Assembly (NCBI GenBank): GCA_030386875.1
Contig: CM059579.1
Span: forward strand, 20,556,484-20,620,483
Reading direction: 5' to 3'
Source: Morinoia aosen
Lineage: Eukaryota > Arthropoda > Malacostraca > Amphipoda > Talitridae
DNA: 64,000 nt
Shown in pieces: positions 31,268-42,591 of this stretch. The notes under the pieces were generated by a model. The model was not told the origin of the DNA. It did no database searches and worked only from the letters and a program-made list of their open reading frames with translations. The translations under genes and the position numbers were made by a program. The first letter of the stretch is position 1. Each line of letters begins with the position of its first letter.

Positions 31268-34200
31268 ATGTCTCAAATGGCCAAAAGAAGCTCAAAGAAA
31301 ACCCTTAAACTAGCTGAAGTTGAAGCCGTAAAGACCTATGACGATCTTTATGAAGCCCTGTCCAGGGAGAGTCCAGGAGAGGATGAGACGTCGGCCATCT
31401 TATCCTTCATAGCTGAACTTAAGGTCAAGCGCGATCAGTTCATCACTTCAAGCAGAGCCTTTGAAGGTTCCTTGGAACGAGCAGGACATAAGCAGCGGTA
31501 CCATGAGCAATTTTTGAAGAGACGTGTGATGCTGGAAGACTGCTTTGGTCGCATCGCGACGCTCAACAAACAGATGGAGAGGCTTGGAGGGGACATGGTT
31601 TCCAACCTTGATCCCAAAGACCTGTCTTCTCTGCGTAGTGAGAGAATGAGTAAACTTACCTCCGTAAGAAGAGAAAAAGTTGGACCTTTTTCCACACCAC
31701 TGTCGGTAGCCTCTGAGGTTTCTACTATCTCAGAAGGAGAGGATGAAGAATATCAAGAGCAGGAAAGCAACCTAGATGATCTGGCAGGGCTGATGGAACA
31801 CGCTTCCGTGAGCTCTCGCAGGTCGATTCTAGAGCCTAGAGTAGAGGCAAACCATCGACTGAGAGCTCCTAGGCAGGGAAGCACTCTAGATGCAGCTTCT
31901 GTTCACCTTATCCGGGCCGAGCTGTTGAAGACCCCTGCCAACCCCTTCAAAGGAGACATCGGATTGTACCATTGCTGGGAATCTGATCTGAAGAATCGAC
32001 TGCATGGACTAGCTTTTGGCCCCATCGAAGAGCTACAAGTTTTGGCGGCCAATACCGCGGGTAAACCCAAGGAGTACGTTCAGAGAACTATGAGGTCAGT
32101 CATCGTAAACAATGCAGAGGCAGTGTTGCAGGTGGTATGGAACACCCTTCGTGAGCGTTATGGTTCGGACTGGTTGCTAGCAGAACACACGGCAGACCAA
32201 CTTCGGAACTTCCCAAACATCCCTCCTGGGGATCTTACCGCTCTCCAGGATTTCTTAGATTCTACGAGTACCGCACTTACCAACGCAGCAAGATCGGACG
32301 AGCTGGAGGAGTTTTGCACTACCAGAGGCATGAGGCTCTTGGCACTCAAACTCCCGCCAGATCTGCAACGCAGATGGCATAGGAGAGCATCTGACCTACG
32401 AGCCAAGAGTGGGCAGCGCCCAACGTTCTCCTTCTTCAACCAGTTCCTAAGAGACGAAGAAAGAGCGATGAGGGATCCATTTTTCAACCCAGCACTGTCA
32501 GGCGGAAGACCCAAGCCCGTTCGGGTCCTGCACACAAGCGCTGACCAGAATACCAAGAAAGAGTCTAGTGAAGGTGATCAGTCCATGGTGGCCTACAACA
32601 AACCTGAGTCAAGATATGAGGCGCAAGGACCTCACAACAAAAAACCTCCGGAAACGGACCATAGAATCAACAAATGTATTTTCCACAAGGTCGACGCCCA
32701 TGGAACCTGGGAGTGCCGGTCCTTTGGAAGACTACCCATCGACCAGAAGAAGAAGCTCATCACCGAGGCGAAGGTATGCTTCCGATGCCTTGGTCCCCAT
32801 TACATCAGGAACTGCGACAAACAAGTGAAGTGTTCTCACTGTCAAGGCTCACACTTGACGGTCATGCACCGGGCAAGCACTAAACCGGTGACCCCTGGTG
32901 AGGTCGCCACCTGCACCAGAACGGGATGCCTCGGTCTCGAGTCCAGGGAATTTTCCAAGACGCTGTTAGTAGATGTCACCTCGACGTCCACCCAGAGAAA
33001 AGTGCGTTGTTACGCCATCATTGACGAGCAAAGCTCAAGATGCTTTGCGGACCCTTCTCTGATAGAACAGCTCGATCTTAAGGCCACTCCCTGGAAGTAC
33101 GCCCTCAGAACACTGAGTGGTCTGTCGTCTGAGGTGGAAGGACACGCCATCACCGGGCTCAAGATAAGGGGTGTGGGTGAGAACCGATGGCATCAGCTAC
33201 CCACTACATAGACCAACGAAAATATCCCGGACACGACTGACGAAGTAGCCACTCCCGACGTTGTGAAGAAGCTCAGCCACGTTGCGCACCTGGTCAAGCA
33301 CTTCAATGAGCATGATCCTTTGGCTCGGTCACTGATACTCATCGGAAGAGATGCCGTGTCGCTCATGGCATCTAGACACTATGGAGTACGAGGTCCTCTT
33401 GCCTGCAAGACCGCCCTGGGCTGGGCACTGTTGGGACCATTGAACGGAGGAGCGAGAACCCAGCAGACCACTGCCCTGCGGACGTCATTCGTGAACCACG
33501 AGGATCATCACTTCTCGATCAAGATACGTGGGCCCAACCCTGGGAGGCAGACGCTCGACGTCTTTGAGGAGCGAGTCGACGACGAGCTCCAGGGTCTGAG
33601 TGTGTTAGACAATAAATTTGTAAGTATTTTGAGAGCTGGTATCGAAGTGAAAGACGATAGGATTGTTGCGCCCTTACCCTTTACTAGAGATCCACCAAAT
33701 TTGTGTAATAATTACGTGTCTGTATTGGGAAGAACGAACACGACGTTGGGAAAACTGCGTCGAGATCCCTCAAGTGCTACACTAAGTCTCGAGAAAATGC
33801 AATCGTACATTGACAATGATCACGTTGAGGAAGTAGTCGCAGGGGAACTTCCTGAGAAAGGCGTGGGATGGTACTTGCCTATCTTCCCGGTAAGGCAAGC
33901 CCAAGAAGGGAAAGTTAGGTTGGTGTTCGATGGTTCAGCAAAGCACAAGGGACACTGCCTCAATGATGAGTTGTTGACGGGCCCCGATTTGAACAACAGC
34001 CTTCGGGGAATATTGCAGAGATTCCGACTCCACCAGGTAGCCTTTACAATTGATATAAAAAATATGTTCCACAATTTTCGAGTCAAGATTGAAGACAGGG
34101 ACTATCTGCGTTTCTTTTGGTTCAAAGATAATCGGGTTACTAACGAGATTGTCCCCTACAGAGCTAAGGTCCATGTCTTCGGGTTGCGGAGCTCTCCGGC

Positions 34201-36958
34201 CGTCGCTGCGTTCGCCCTTCGCCATATCGCCGACCTGGGCGATGCATCCGGACGCCCGAGCCGGGCCACTGACTTTCTCCGTCATGCGACGTACGTTGAT
34301 GATGGGTCTGCTAGTTTGGACTCCCCAGACGAGGCCAGGGAGCTGCTTGGCGAGGTGCGGTCTCTGTTGCACAAGTATGGGTTGAACATTCACAAAGTTG
34401 CCACGTCTGACACTCGGGTAACGGTGGGTCTGCCAGACGAGGAACTAGCCGCACCAAAGACTGTCACTTGGGACGGATCCGTTATCCAACGAACATTGGG
34501 GATCCATTGGAACGTCTCCGAAGATCTGTTAATATTCAAGGTCAATATCCCGGACAGACCCTTCACTAGGAGGGGTGTGCTGTCTACTGTGAACTCCTTC
34601 TTTGACCCCCTCGGACTAGCTGCGCCTCTTATTTTGGGTGGCAGACTTCTACAAAGAAAGGCGCTGTCTGATAGCACTGCCGAAACTAACCAAAGCTCCA
34701 CTCTGTGGGACGAACCTCTACCTAAGAAACTGGAAGAGCATTGGGAATCGTGGAAAGACGGACTGAGAAGATCAAAGGAAATACGCCTCAGTCGGTGCGT
34801 GAAGCTGCGCGACTTTGGGGAGGTTTCACGGCACTCGCTTCACGTTTTTTGTGACGCCTCTCAGGAGGCCATTGGCTATGCGATTTATTTGCGGCTGACC
34901 AGTACCCGAGAGCAGAAACATTCCACCTTGATCAACGCCAGTTCGAGGGTGGCACCTAGGGCAGCTACCACCATACCACGGTTGGAACTGTGCGCCGCAG
35001 TCGAAGCAGTACTGGCAGCAAGAGAGACCCTCAACGACCTCAAGGTGAATGTGCAAGAAGTCAGATACTACACGGACAGTCAAATTGTTCTTGGATACCT
35101 GAAAAATGAGGATAAACGCTTCACCAGATATGTGACCCGGAGAATAGAGTTGATTAATAAGCATTGCTCTCCGACTCAGTGGTACTTCGTAGACACGAAA
35201 GAGAACCCCGCAGAAATGGCTACTCGTCCCACGGATGTAGAGCAGCTCGTACACAGCCATTGGTTCACCGGCCCTGCCTGGATATTAGAAGATTGCGTCG
35301 TCGACGCTCAGCCCCCTTTTGAGGAAGCGCAACTAACAGAATCGTTGCCGGAGACCAAAGCCTTCACGACCTTGACCGGTTCGCCACCTCCATTTCGTAC
35401 GGTGATGGACCGACTGAGTAGGTGGACCAGGCTTCTCGGGGTTACCCGCACCGTGCACAACCTGGCACATAAGTGGCTGATGCGAGCGAGATCTAACCTC
35501 AACACTTCTTCGGAACCGACACTACGTATACTTCAGAACGACCAGGAAGCTGAAATGTACCTCGTTAAGGCCGTCCAACAAGAATCTTACAGCGAAATAC
35601 CACCCAAGACGGGGAAACCAGGTCCAATGCAGCTACCGGAAGGACATCAACTGACACCACTGGCCCCCTTTGTGGATGAAGAGGGTCTGATCCGTGTAGG
35701 AGGCCGCCTAAAGCACAGTGACTTACCAGTGGATCAAAAACACCCTTTGATCCTACCCAGGAACCATCCCTTCACTCAGATAATTATAAGACGGGCACAC
35801 CAGCTGGTGGCTCACCAGGGCCGTCTCCTCACCCTTGGGAAGGTGCGATCTCTGGGCTTCTTCATCCCGCAAGGTAGAAAGCAAATAGAACGACTCCTGA
35901 GGAGCTGTGTGATTTGTAGGAGGCTGAGAGCTCCCTTTGAGCAACAGATGATGGCCGACCTCCCGGAAGATCGTCTCATCCCCACCCCACCTTTCACCCG
36001 GGTGGGCTTAGATGTCTTCGGGCCGTTCACTGTACATGACGGACAGAGCACCCGAATCACAAAGGCCACGAAGAAAATGTATGGCCTACTGGTGACCTGC
36101 CTTGTGTCCAGGGCAGTTCACGTTGAACCTCTCTGTGGGATGGATACTCCTTCCTTTATGAACGCATTGCGTAGATTCATCTCTGTACGAGGCACCCCCC
36201 AGCTGATAAGAAGCGATCGAGGCACCAACTTTACAGGTGCGGTGTCTCAATCTTGCGATTTGAACAAAGTATCAAAGGACATGGAGACTAGGGGATGCGA
36301 GTGGAAATTTAATCTCCCTGGAGCGAGTCATCATGGAGGTGTGTGGGAGAGAAAAATTGGAGCGATCAGAAAGGTACTCGACCTGACCTTGGGGAGGTCA
36401 GGAAAGGTGACACTCAACCGTGATGATATGCACACCCTCCTGATAGAAGCCGCGGCCATTGTAAATTCTACGCCCCTGTACGCCCCTTCCGAAGACCCCA
36501 ATGATGTGTTCCCTATCAGTCCCTCCACTTTGCTAACCATGAGGGACGCCTCTCGCACACAGTCGTCAGACTCGTTCACAGATCGCGACCTCCTCGCTTA
36601 TGGTCCACGAAGATGGCGGCGAGTGCAGCTGTTGGCGGACCAATTCTGGCAACTATGGAGACAATTCTACCTTCAAGAAATCAGTCGTCGCAGAAAATGG
36701 ACGACACCAAGGCGTCCCTTGTCCCAGGGGGACATCGTACTGGTACGAGACTCGCAGTCTCCAAGATGTCAGTGGCCCCTGGCTCGGGTAGAGTCGGTGC
36801 ATCGCTCGGGATCGGACGGACGCGTGCGTGGGGCGACGCTGCGGCGGACGGACAATTCCGGAGGTACCAAAAGTTGTGAGCGATCGATTAAAGATATTGT
36901 AGTAATCTTACCTAGCACTGTTGAGAGAGAGGAGTGTGCTGCCTTCGCAGCAATTTAG
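31268..36958 (+). pseudogene. BEL-B gag-pol, one premature stop
   Basis: Same protein as BEL-A: gag domain, two knuckles, IDEQSS protease region, RT with YVDD (about 1008-1011), RNase H, integrase zinc domain (CVICRRL), integrase core with Asp in GLDVFGPF (about 1578), Asp in RSDRGTNF (about 1648) and Glu in GGVWERKIG (about 1692), then the C-terminal domain ending CAAFAAI. The only visible break is TAG at 33209-33211, where BEL-A has Trp (codon 648), just after the protease region; the frame continues unchanged beyond it. A three-base deletion near 36478 removes one residue relative to BEL-A (PLYAPSED against PLPDAPSED). The last eight codons lie in the 3' LTR. Gag and protease could still be made. 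Confidence 0.92.
36923..36934 (+). other. Polypurine tract of BEL-B
   Basis: GAGAGAGAGGAG directly before the 3' LTR, the usual primer site for plus-strand DNA. BEL-A has the same tract at the matching place. Confidence 0.75.
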
Positions 36959-38463
36959 GAAATTTCTATTTTCAAACAGCGGTAGAAAATTTGTGCCTTC
37001 GAATATTGAGGGAACCAGTCCGCACGTTCACTCGTTTTCCGGAAACGCTCTCTTCCGGTACATTAGGTATTTAAACTCTGCGAGCTGAGTAGAGGCTGCC
37101 AGTTGTGTTGAAGTAGTGTGTAGACTCCAGAGAAGGAAATGTAAGTAAAGAGTGCTAAATATTAAGTGCATTGGGTCCCTATAGATGTCTGTTTTGTGTC
37201 TCCTACTAGACAGTGAATTCTTAGGTCCTAGAAAAGCTAAAAGATTTCAGGGGATGTTAGAATGTGTGCTGTCACAGTTTTTCTGTTTGTGCTTTTACAA
37301 TTCTAGATACTGATTCTTCATTCGCGGTGCCAATATAATGTAATGCTGTGTTTACCTATTTGTACCTGGCTCAAATTTTCTAGTGGTATTGCCCTGTGTT
37401 GGACAGGGTTGTGAGACTTTCTTGCAAACACTCAGTCATGTTTTGATTATATTGTTGAGCCTGATTTGTTCTGTGCTTGTCAGTGCTACTTAATTTATTT
37501 GCTGGAATTCACAGCTGGATTCATTGTGCTCAGTTGTTGATTTGATCTAAGCACATTGCATTATATAGATCCTTGTTATCATTCACGATTAATGTTAGTG
37601 GATTTAAACTCTGGTATTTGGACTCTAGAATTGTGTAATTCCTCACTCAAGTTGCTATTTTACCAGTCTGTAGAGTGTGGTGGTTTTTGCCTATTTTTAT
37701 TTGTGTGATTTTTACTGTGCTGCGGATATTTTATATTGCCTGGTTGATGATGTGTTCATGCCTGTTAGGTAACTATTTACTTGTTCAGAGGTGTCTAAGT
37801 GTGCCCCCTTGTTCACTTATTAACCACCTTTATAGATGGGTGTGTTTTAACTATGCCCAGGTGGTACTATAGATTGATAGACTTTTGTGACTAGTCATGT
37901 GAGTCAGAAACAACTCAAGTTGTCAGGCACTGTTTACGTAGGAATAGCTGTGTAACTTTAGTTCAGCGTCTACCGGGTTGGACATGCATTTTTATATGGG
38001 AATAGCCGTGTAACTTCAATTCAGCATCTACCTGGTTGGACATTAGTGTGTAGAGCCTACTGCCTGACCTTAGTATTTAATGAGGGCCTCATTAGGTTGA
38101 CTGGTTATATCTGATTGTGCCATTGGGATGCTCGTATGAAAATTGTACTAAGTCTCGCCAATGATTTGGGTGTTGAATGAGCCGCTGAAGTATTACCCGT
38201 GTTCTCTGAATTAGATTTTCTTGTGCCAGTGATGCAGTTCTGCCCCAATTTTTGCGTCCTTATTTTCTGGTTTGCCCTCTGAATCACTTTTAGATATGCA
38301 ATCTCTAAAAACTGTATATTTTTGTATTACTTTTGTGCTAACTAGACCTTTCTATTTCAGGAAAATTTATGTACAATAAATGGCTGCTTAAGACAAGTTT
38401 TGCATCATCCGTGGACTTTTCTGAACCTTCCCCTCGTCGATAGAAATTGTTGAGGCAGTCACA
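36935..38463 (+). repeat. 3' LTR of BEL-B (1,529 bp, intact)
   Basis: TGTGCTGCC to GCAGTCACA; reference for reconstructing the split 5' LTR. It includes one 52-bp unit (about 37660-37715) and an imperfect direct repeat of about 58 bp (about 37940-38045, GGAATAGC then ACCGGGTTGGACAT). The first repeat contains the BEL-A target. Confidence 0.92.
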
Positions 38464-38468
38464 CTGGA
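38464..38468. repeat. Right TSD of BEL-B (CTGGA)
   Basis: Matches 4701-4705. Confidence 0.85.
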
Positions 38469-39484
38469 AATATTCAAGGACGCTGGATGACAATATTCCG
38501 GAAAGGCACACCAAGAAAAAACCCACAACCAGCTGTTCCCCAGTAGCTCTAAATTCCATTACGGGGAAACCCTGAGTTCTTTTGTCGCATATCCAGCCAT
38601 TGCTCATTGCTGAAGTCCTTTGCAAGTCATCCAATACCTTGCATAATAAGGGACAAGGGCTTTATCCCAATCTAAACAAGCCTAAAAATTAAATTACGCT
38701 AACAATTTATGACAAAGCGGGGCAATGGTGGGAGTGCTTCCCTTTCTTGGCGACTAACATCGGTGAACACAAATAAATTGTTTGTCTTGTTTTCTTGAGC
38801 GAATCCGAAGCCTTAGTAACGGATGTAGCATCAGCTACAAAAAGCGTAAAATTATAAACTTTCTTATTCGCACTTAAATAGCATAACTATTAGCATTAAA
38901 AATCTTACTCTAAATTATTATTAATAATTTTCTACTTATAATTAGTAATCCTTGAAGTTTTTCTGTAAATGCATGAGAGAGAAAATAACACTCACCATAT
39001 TCGAGAGAGAAGCTTCTAGGAGTGGCAACACTGCGCGGTGACGCGTTCTCTTTTAAACTCACTCTCACTTTGGCGTCTCTCTAGTTTGGTGTTACAGCAT
39101 TTCTCGTGAGTAAATTGTGTTAGAAAATAATCGTGTTCCTTCTTCGTGTTCAGTTTGGGTATAAATTGTGACAGTGCTGTGTTATTTAAATACGTAGTTA
39201 TGCGTAGAAGTTGTGACGTAGCATGGTTCATTTAGAGTGTTATCTCAACATGACTTAGCGTGAATTTTGCACGCCACGTGCATTTCGTGTGTCAATAATT
39301 TATATTAGATTTTCAACTACGTCCTTTCCCTTACTAGAAAAAGTATACACTTGCAGCGGTCATATTGATATTGAAATTCGTTCATAAAATACTCGTGAGA
39401 GAGCACGACAGAACTGCCGGCGTCTTTGTTGCCGGTGTCTTTGTTTTTCCAAAATGGCGGAGCATAAACTGCCGTCTCGTGTCA
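38469..39484. other. AT-rich spacer between the two nests; no gene recognised
   Basis: About 1 kb. The longest frames are 60-98 codons without recognisable motifs. Two short matching segments, GCCGGCGTCTTTGTT and GCCGGTGTCTTTGTT (about 39417-39448), lie just before BEL-C. It may be host intergenic DNA or an old unrecognised repeat. Confidence 0.4.
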
Positions 39485-39489
39485 TTACT
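39485..39489. repeat. Left TSD of BEL-C (TTACT)
   Basis: TTACT precedes TGTCACG at 39490 and is repeated at 63375-63379 after the 3' LTR. Confidence 0.85.
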
Positions 39490-41118
39490 TGTCACGTCTT
39501 GCAAGACATGAGAAAATTTAAAGAAATTTGATAATTTCATTTTGGCAACATTCTGCGGATCCGCGCTTCGTCCGCAAGATTGACGCCAACGTTTTATTTG
39601 TTTGAAGTGCGTGGGAGGAACAGGTTCCCGGATAATCTTAAGTTTCTGTGTCTTTATGAGTGAAATTGTGTGGGAAGATCATTTAATTTACGTACCTCGC
39701 TGGCTATACTTTTTGAGTGTCTTCACGCAACTTGTGTTCGATAGCGGTGAACGGCCGGTTTCTAGAGCATTCGAGGATGCTTCTGGTGGCCGGCAAACCC
39801 ACCTACATTGAGCCAGACTAGCTGTTACAATTCTGTAAGGTCTGGTGTTTTCTTTCGATGTAGCCAGTAAACTGCAGTGTAATGCTGGGAATTAATCAGG
39901 TTCTAGTTTAACGGTATTTTAGCTGAACACTGTGATTTTGTATTAATGTCCAAATGCTTTTTAATTTGACACAGGATTATTTGAAGTTTATTACAATTCA
40001 TAGATTAACGCAAAATAGCGCAATTTTATATTGTTTGAGAATGCTAGCCAACCACTGCTTCACTATTGAAAGATTTGTGTACTGAAAATAAAAACTATGG
40101 TGGTTCTTCCATGGATTAGACATCAGTTGTTGATATTGAAAAATTCATGACACATCGTGCTACACTTGTACCAACTTGGGAACATGATTTTTCTTGTCTT
40201 TGAATTGCGATCTCTATAACATTCATTAATAGAAAAATGTGAAGCAAGTAAAATAAATTTAGTCGATTGGCTTCTTACCTTTGAGCTGTGCTGGGCAAGT
40301 TGCGCCAGTCAGCAAGGTGGAAGCCTAAAGTTACGGCATTCAGTAGACTGAGAATAGGCGCAGAAATTTGAGACCACTAGCTCATATGATTTGTGTTTTC
40401 AAAGCGACGTTGACAAACGTGTACTTGCCTCTCTCATTTTTTTTATAATAGAATTTATTGATAATGGTTGATTTGATAACCTGAGTGACTTGCCCCTGCT
40501 TTAGAGACCTAATTTTGCTGTCTCTTTTTCCACAGATAGGGTAAAGTAAAAGACAGAGCAATCAATTATTTTATGTCCTAGAATAAGCTGCTCCAGGTCT
40601 AAAGTGAGGGACCTTTCCCCATCGTCTGTAAGTATTTTAAAGTATTCTCTCTCAACCTGTAACGTTACCTAACTCATCTCTTTATTATCGTGAGGCATTC
40701 ATGCGAAGACTATACATTTGTTGCGCGATCGTCCACCTTTCTGTTCAAATAAAGTGCTTATCAACTAGTGACCGCTGTGTTAAAATTGCTAGTTACGGAT
40801 GTGTATTCAGGTATATATTCTTTTATGCTTCCTTAAAAAGACACTTTGAACATTGGGCGAAACGAGCGATTCATGTATTATTGCCTGGCGTTAGTGACAC
40901 GAGTTTTACAATATTCGTGTGCGTATCATAAATGTGTTCTTTCTAAATGTGTTTCTAGCCGTGTGTCTTCGGCAGGGTGTTCTTGATAATGTGTCCATCG
41001 ACTAAGGATTTATCCTCTTCCCTGTCAATGCAACTGAAACCCTTCTTGTTTTGTGAACTTATCTCCTAGTTTGCTACTCCTGTGCACCTTGTGCGTGGAT
41101 TCCGCGTTCCCCCAACTC
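39490..41118 (+). repeat. BEL-C 5' LTR, piece 1
   Basis: Matches 61096-62726 of the 3' LTR with a few substitutions and small gaps. It ends ACTC, the target duplicated by Gypsy-D. Confidence 0.9.
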
Positions 41119-41281
41119 TGTACGGGCACGTTTGTACCTGGAGTCCGTACCCGCACATATATAAGCCGTTTTGTCGAGGCTTAGGTGCTCATTTGTCTTC
41201 TGTCCACCCTGCTACCAACATCTTATAATAAATCCTCCAAGCCTTCACTCTGAGTTTCCCTCGACCCGCGTGGCCCGCATA
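41119..41281 (+). repeat. 5' LTR of Gypsy-D (163 bp)
   Basis: TGTACGGGCACG to CCCGCATA. It contains ACATATATAAGCC, a likely TATA element, and AATAAA. Very short for a Gypsy LTR. Confidence 0.85.
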
Positions 41282-42256
41282 TGTGGTGGCCCAAGTATGT
41301 GGTGAACGTAACAGAACTCGTGCATAAGTGTTAAGTGGATATCAAATGTCCAGTACTGACAATCTCGATGTGTTCCGGCGGAAATAATCAACTTTGGCAG
41401 CCGCAGGAAACAACTATCGTGTTCGGAATAAGTGTACCGAAAGAAGTCTTACAAGAAGCCTACTGCCAATTTACAGTGTTCCTTAACCTTGATTCCCCGT
41501 TGCGTACACGAATTTTGGTGTATGAATCCGGAGACGACATCGAGCTGGTGTTCGAAGTCAAAATCGCTGCATTCCCAGCATACATCCAGTGAAGAAACAA
41601 TTTTCTACATCTGCAGGTGCTACAAACAATTTAATTTGTGTTGAGATATTTTACTATGACTGTGTAAAATTAACTGTACCAGTGTAAATTGTGTCAATAA
41701 CTGTTCCAGTGTAATTGCATCAATAACTGTACCAGTGGAGTGACACGTACTGCCATTTTTCAAGTATAAATAACTCAACGTGGTGCACAATATACACCAG
41801 TAACAACGTGCAGCATCCGTCAACATCATTGTCTGCACTTCATCCCACCATTGCCTGCAAGCGACGTGAGCTGCAGCTGTCTCCCTAGTTCACAGTTAAG
41901 TTTTTTTTTAGAAAAAGAAATTTTTTTTCTTTTGTTAGTAGCTAGCGCGCTCTGTCTCCAAGCCGCTTTCTTTTTTGTTGCACTTCTTGCCTCGGGAAAT
42001 TTTTTTTTTGCCCGTGCCCATCCGGTAGAGCTGAGAGTACTGCAATCTGTAGGCAGGCGATAGCGATCAGTCTCTGTGTGAAAGTTGTCGAAGACGCAGC
42101 TGTGTACTACGTATCTGGAAGTAGCCGATTTACCACATATTTACCTTCAATAACCATTGTAAGTGTAAAATTTTACAGTAATTGTATAGGAGAGTTAGTG
42201 GAAGTGCATAAAACACTTAAAATTGATTTTTAGAGTCTTGAATTCGGGATAAATTC
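41282..42256 (+). other. Gypsy-D leader region
   Basis: About 975 bp between the 5' LTR and the inverted gag segment. I could not recognise a primer binding site; the bases after the LTR read TGTGGTGGCCCAAG. An 85-codon open frame (41335-41592) matches nothing I know. Several T runs lie at 41900-42010. Confidence 0.5.
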
Positions 42257-42571
42257 CTAGCTGCAAAATTTCTGTTGCTGTGAAGCAGCAATATTTTTAA
42301 TGATGATGGTCGGTTTGTTGCAATCCTTGAATGATACTAATCCAGCATTTTTATTAACATTTTTTACAACGGATACCGAAAAATAGGATTCGATAGTCTG
42401 GCCTTGATAATGATCATTCTCAAGCTCTTCGTCTTGCAACAAGTTATATCTATTTTTACATTTAAATAAAGGGTCAACAAACGACTTGGTTATCTCGGAG
42501 GTGGTATCTGGAATTGCCACGGTCGCTATATTAACGAGGTCGCCGCCTCCCTCGGGCTCAATCTGTTTCAA
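42257..42571 (-). pseudogene. Small frame following Gypsy-D gag, antisense to pol
   Basis: 104 codons on the minus strand, just downstream of gag and in another frame; ends IIIKNIAASQQQKFCS. Its last part contains the 19-bp sequence that is repeated, inverted, near the start of pol. In the ancestral order it probably joined gag to protease. It has no recognisable domain. Confidence 0.55.
42280..42298. repeat. Left 19-bp inverted repeat around the gag module
   Basis: GTGAAGCAGCAATATTTTT, exact inverted complement of 44381-44399; the match does not extend on either side. Confidence 0.85.
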
Positions 42572-42591
42572 ATCCCCATTACTACTTTCAT

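Larger units (their letters stand above)
4706..38463 (+). mobile_element. BEL-B: BEL/Pao LTR retrotransposon with a large nested load
   Basis: Outer element of the first nest. It begins TGTGCTGCC and ends GCAGTCACA, is flanked by CTGGA on both sides, and has LTRs of about 1.53 kb. The 5' LTR is in three pieces: 4706-4781, 20878-21830 and 30741-31242. Compared with the unbroken 3' LTR (36935-38463), the pieces correspond to 36935-37010, 37014-37966 and the remainder. The first break holds LINE-derived DNA (4782-20877). The second holds another copy of the same BEL family in opposite orientation (21831-30740). The internal region is one gag-pol frame, 31268-36958, with one premature stop. Without insertions the element would be about 8.75 kb. 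Confidence 0.9.

Noticed and set aside
37675-37872. A 65-codon hydrophobic frame (MWWFLPIFICV) repeated in every BEL-A/B LTR
   Set aside because: It lies wholly inside the LTR, appears in every copy simply because the LTR is repeated, and spans the variable 52-bp unit; no sign of coding constraint.
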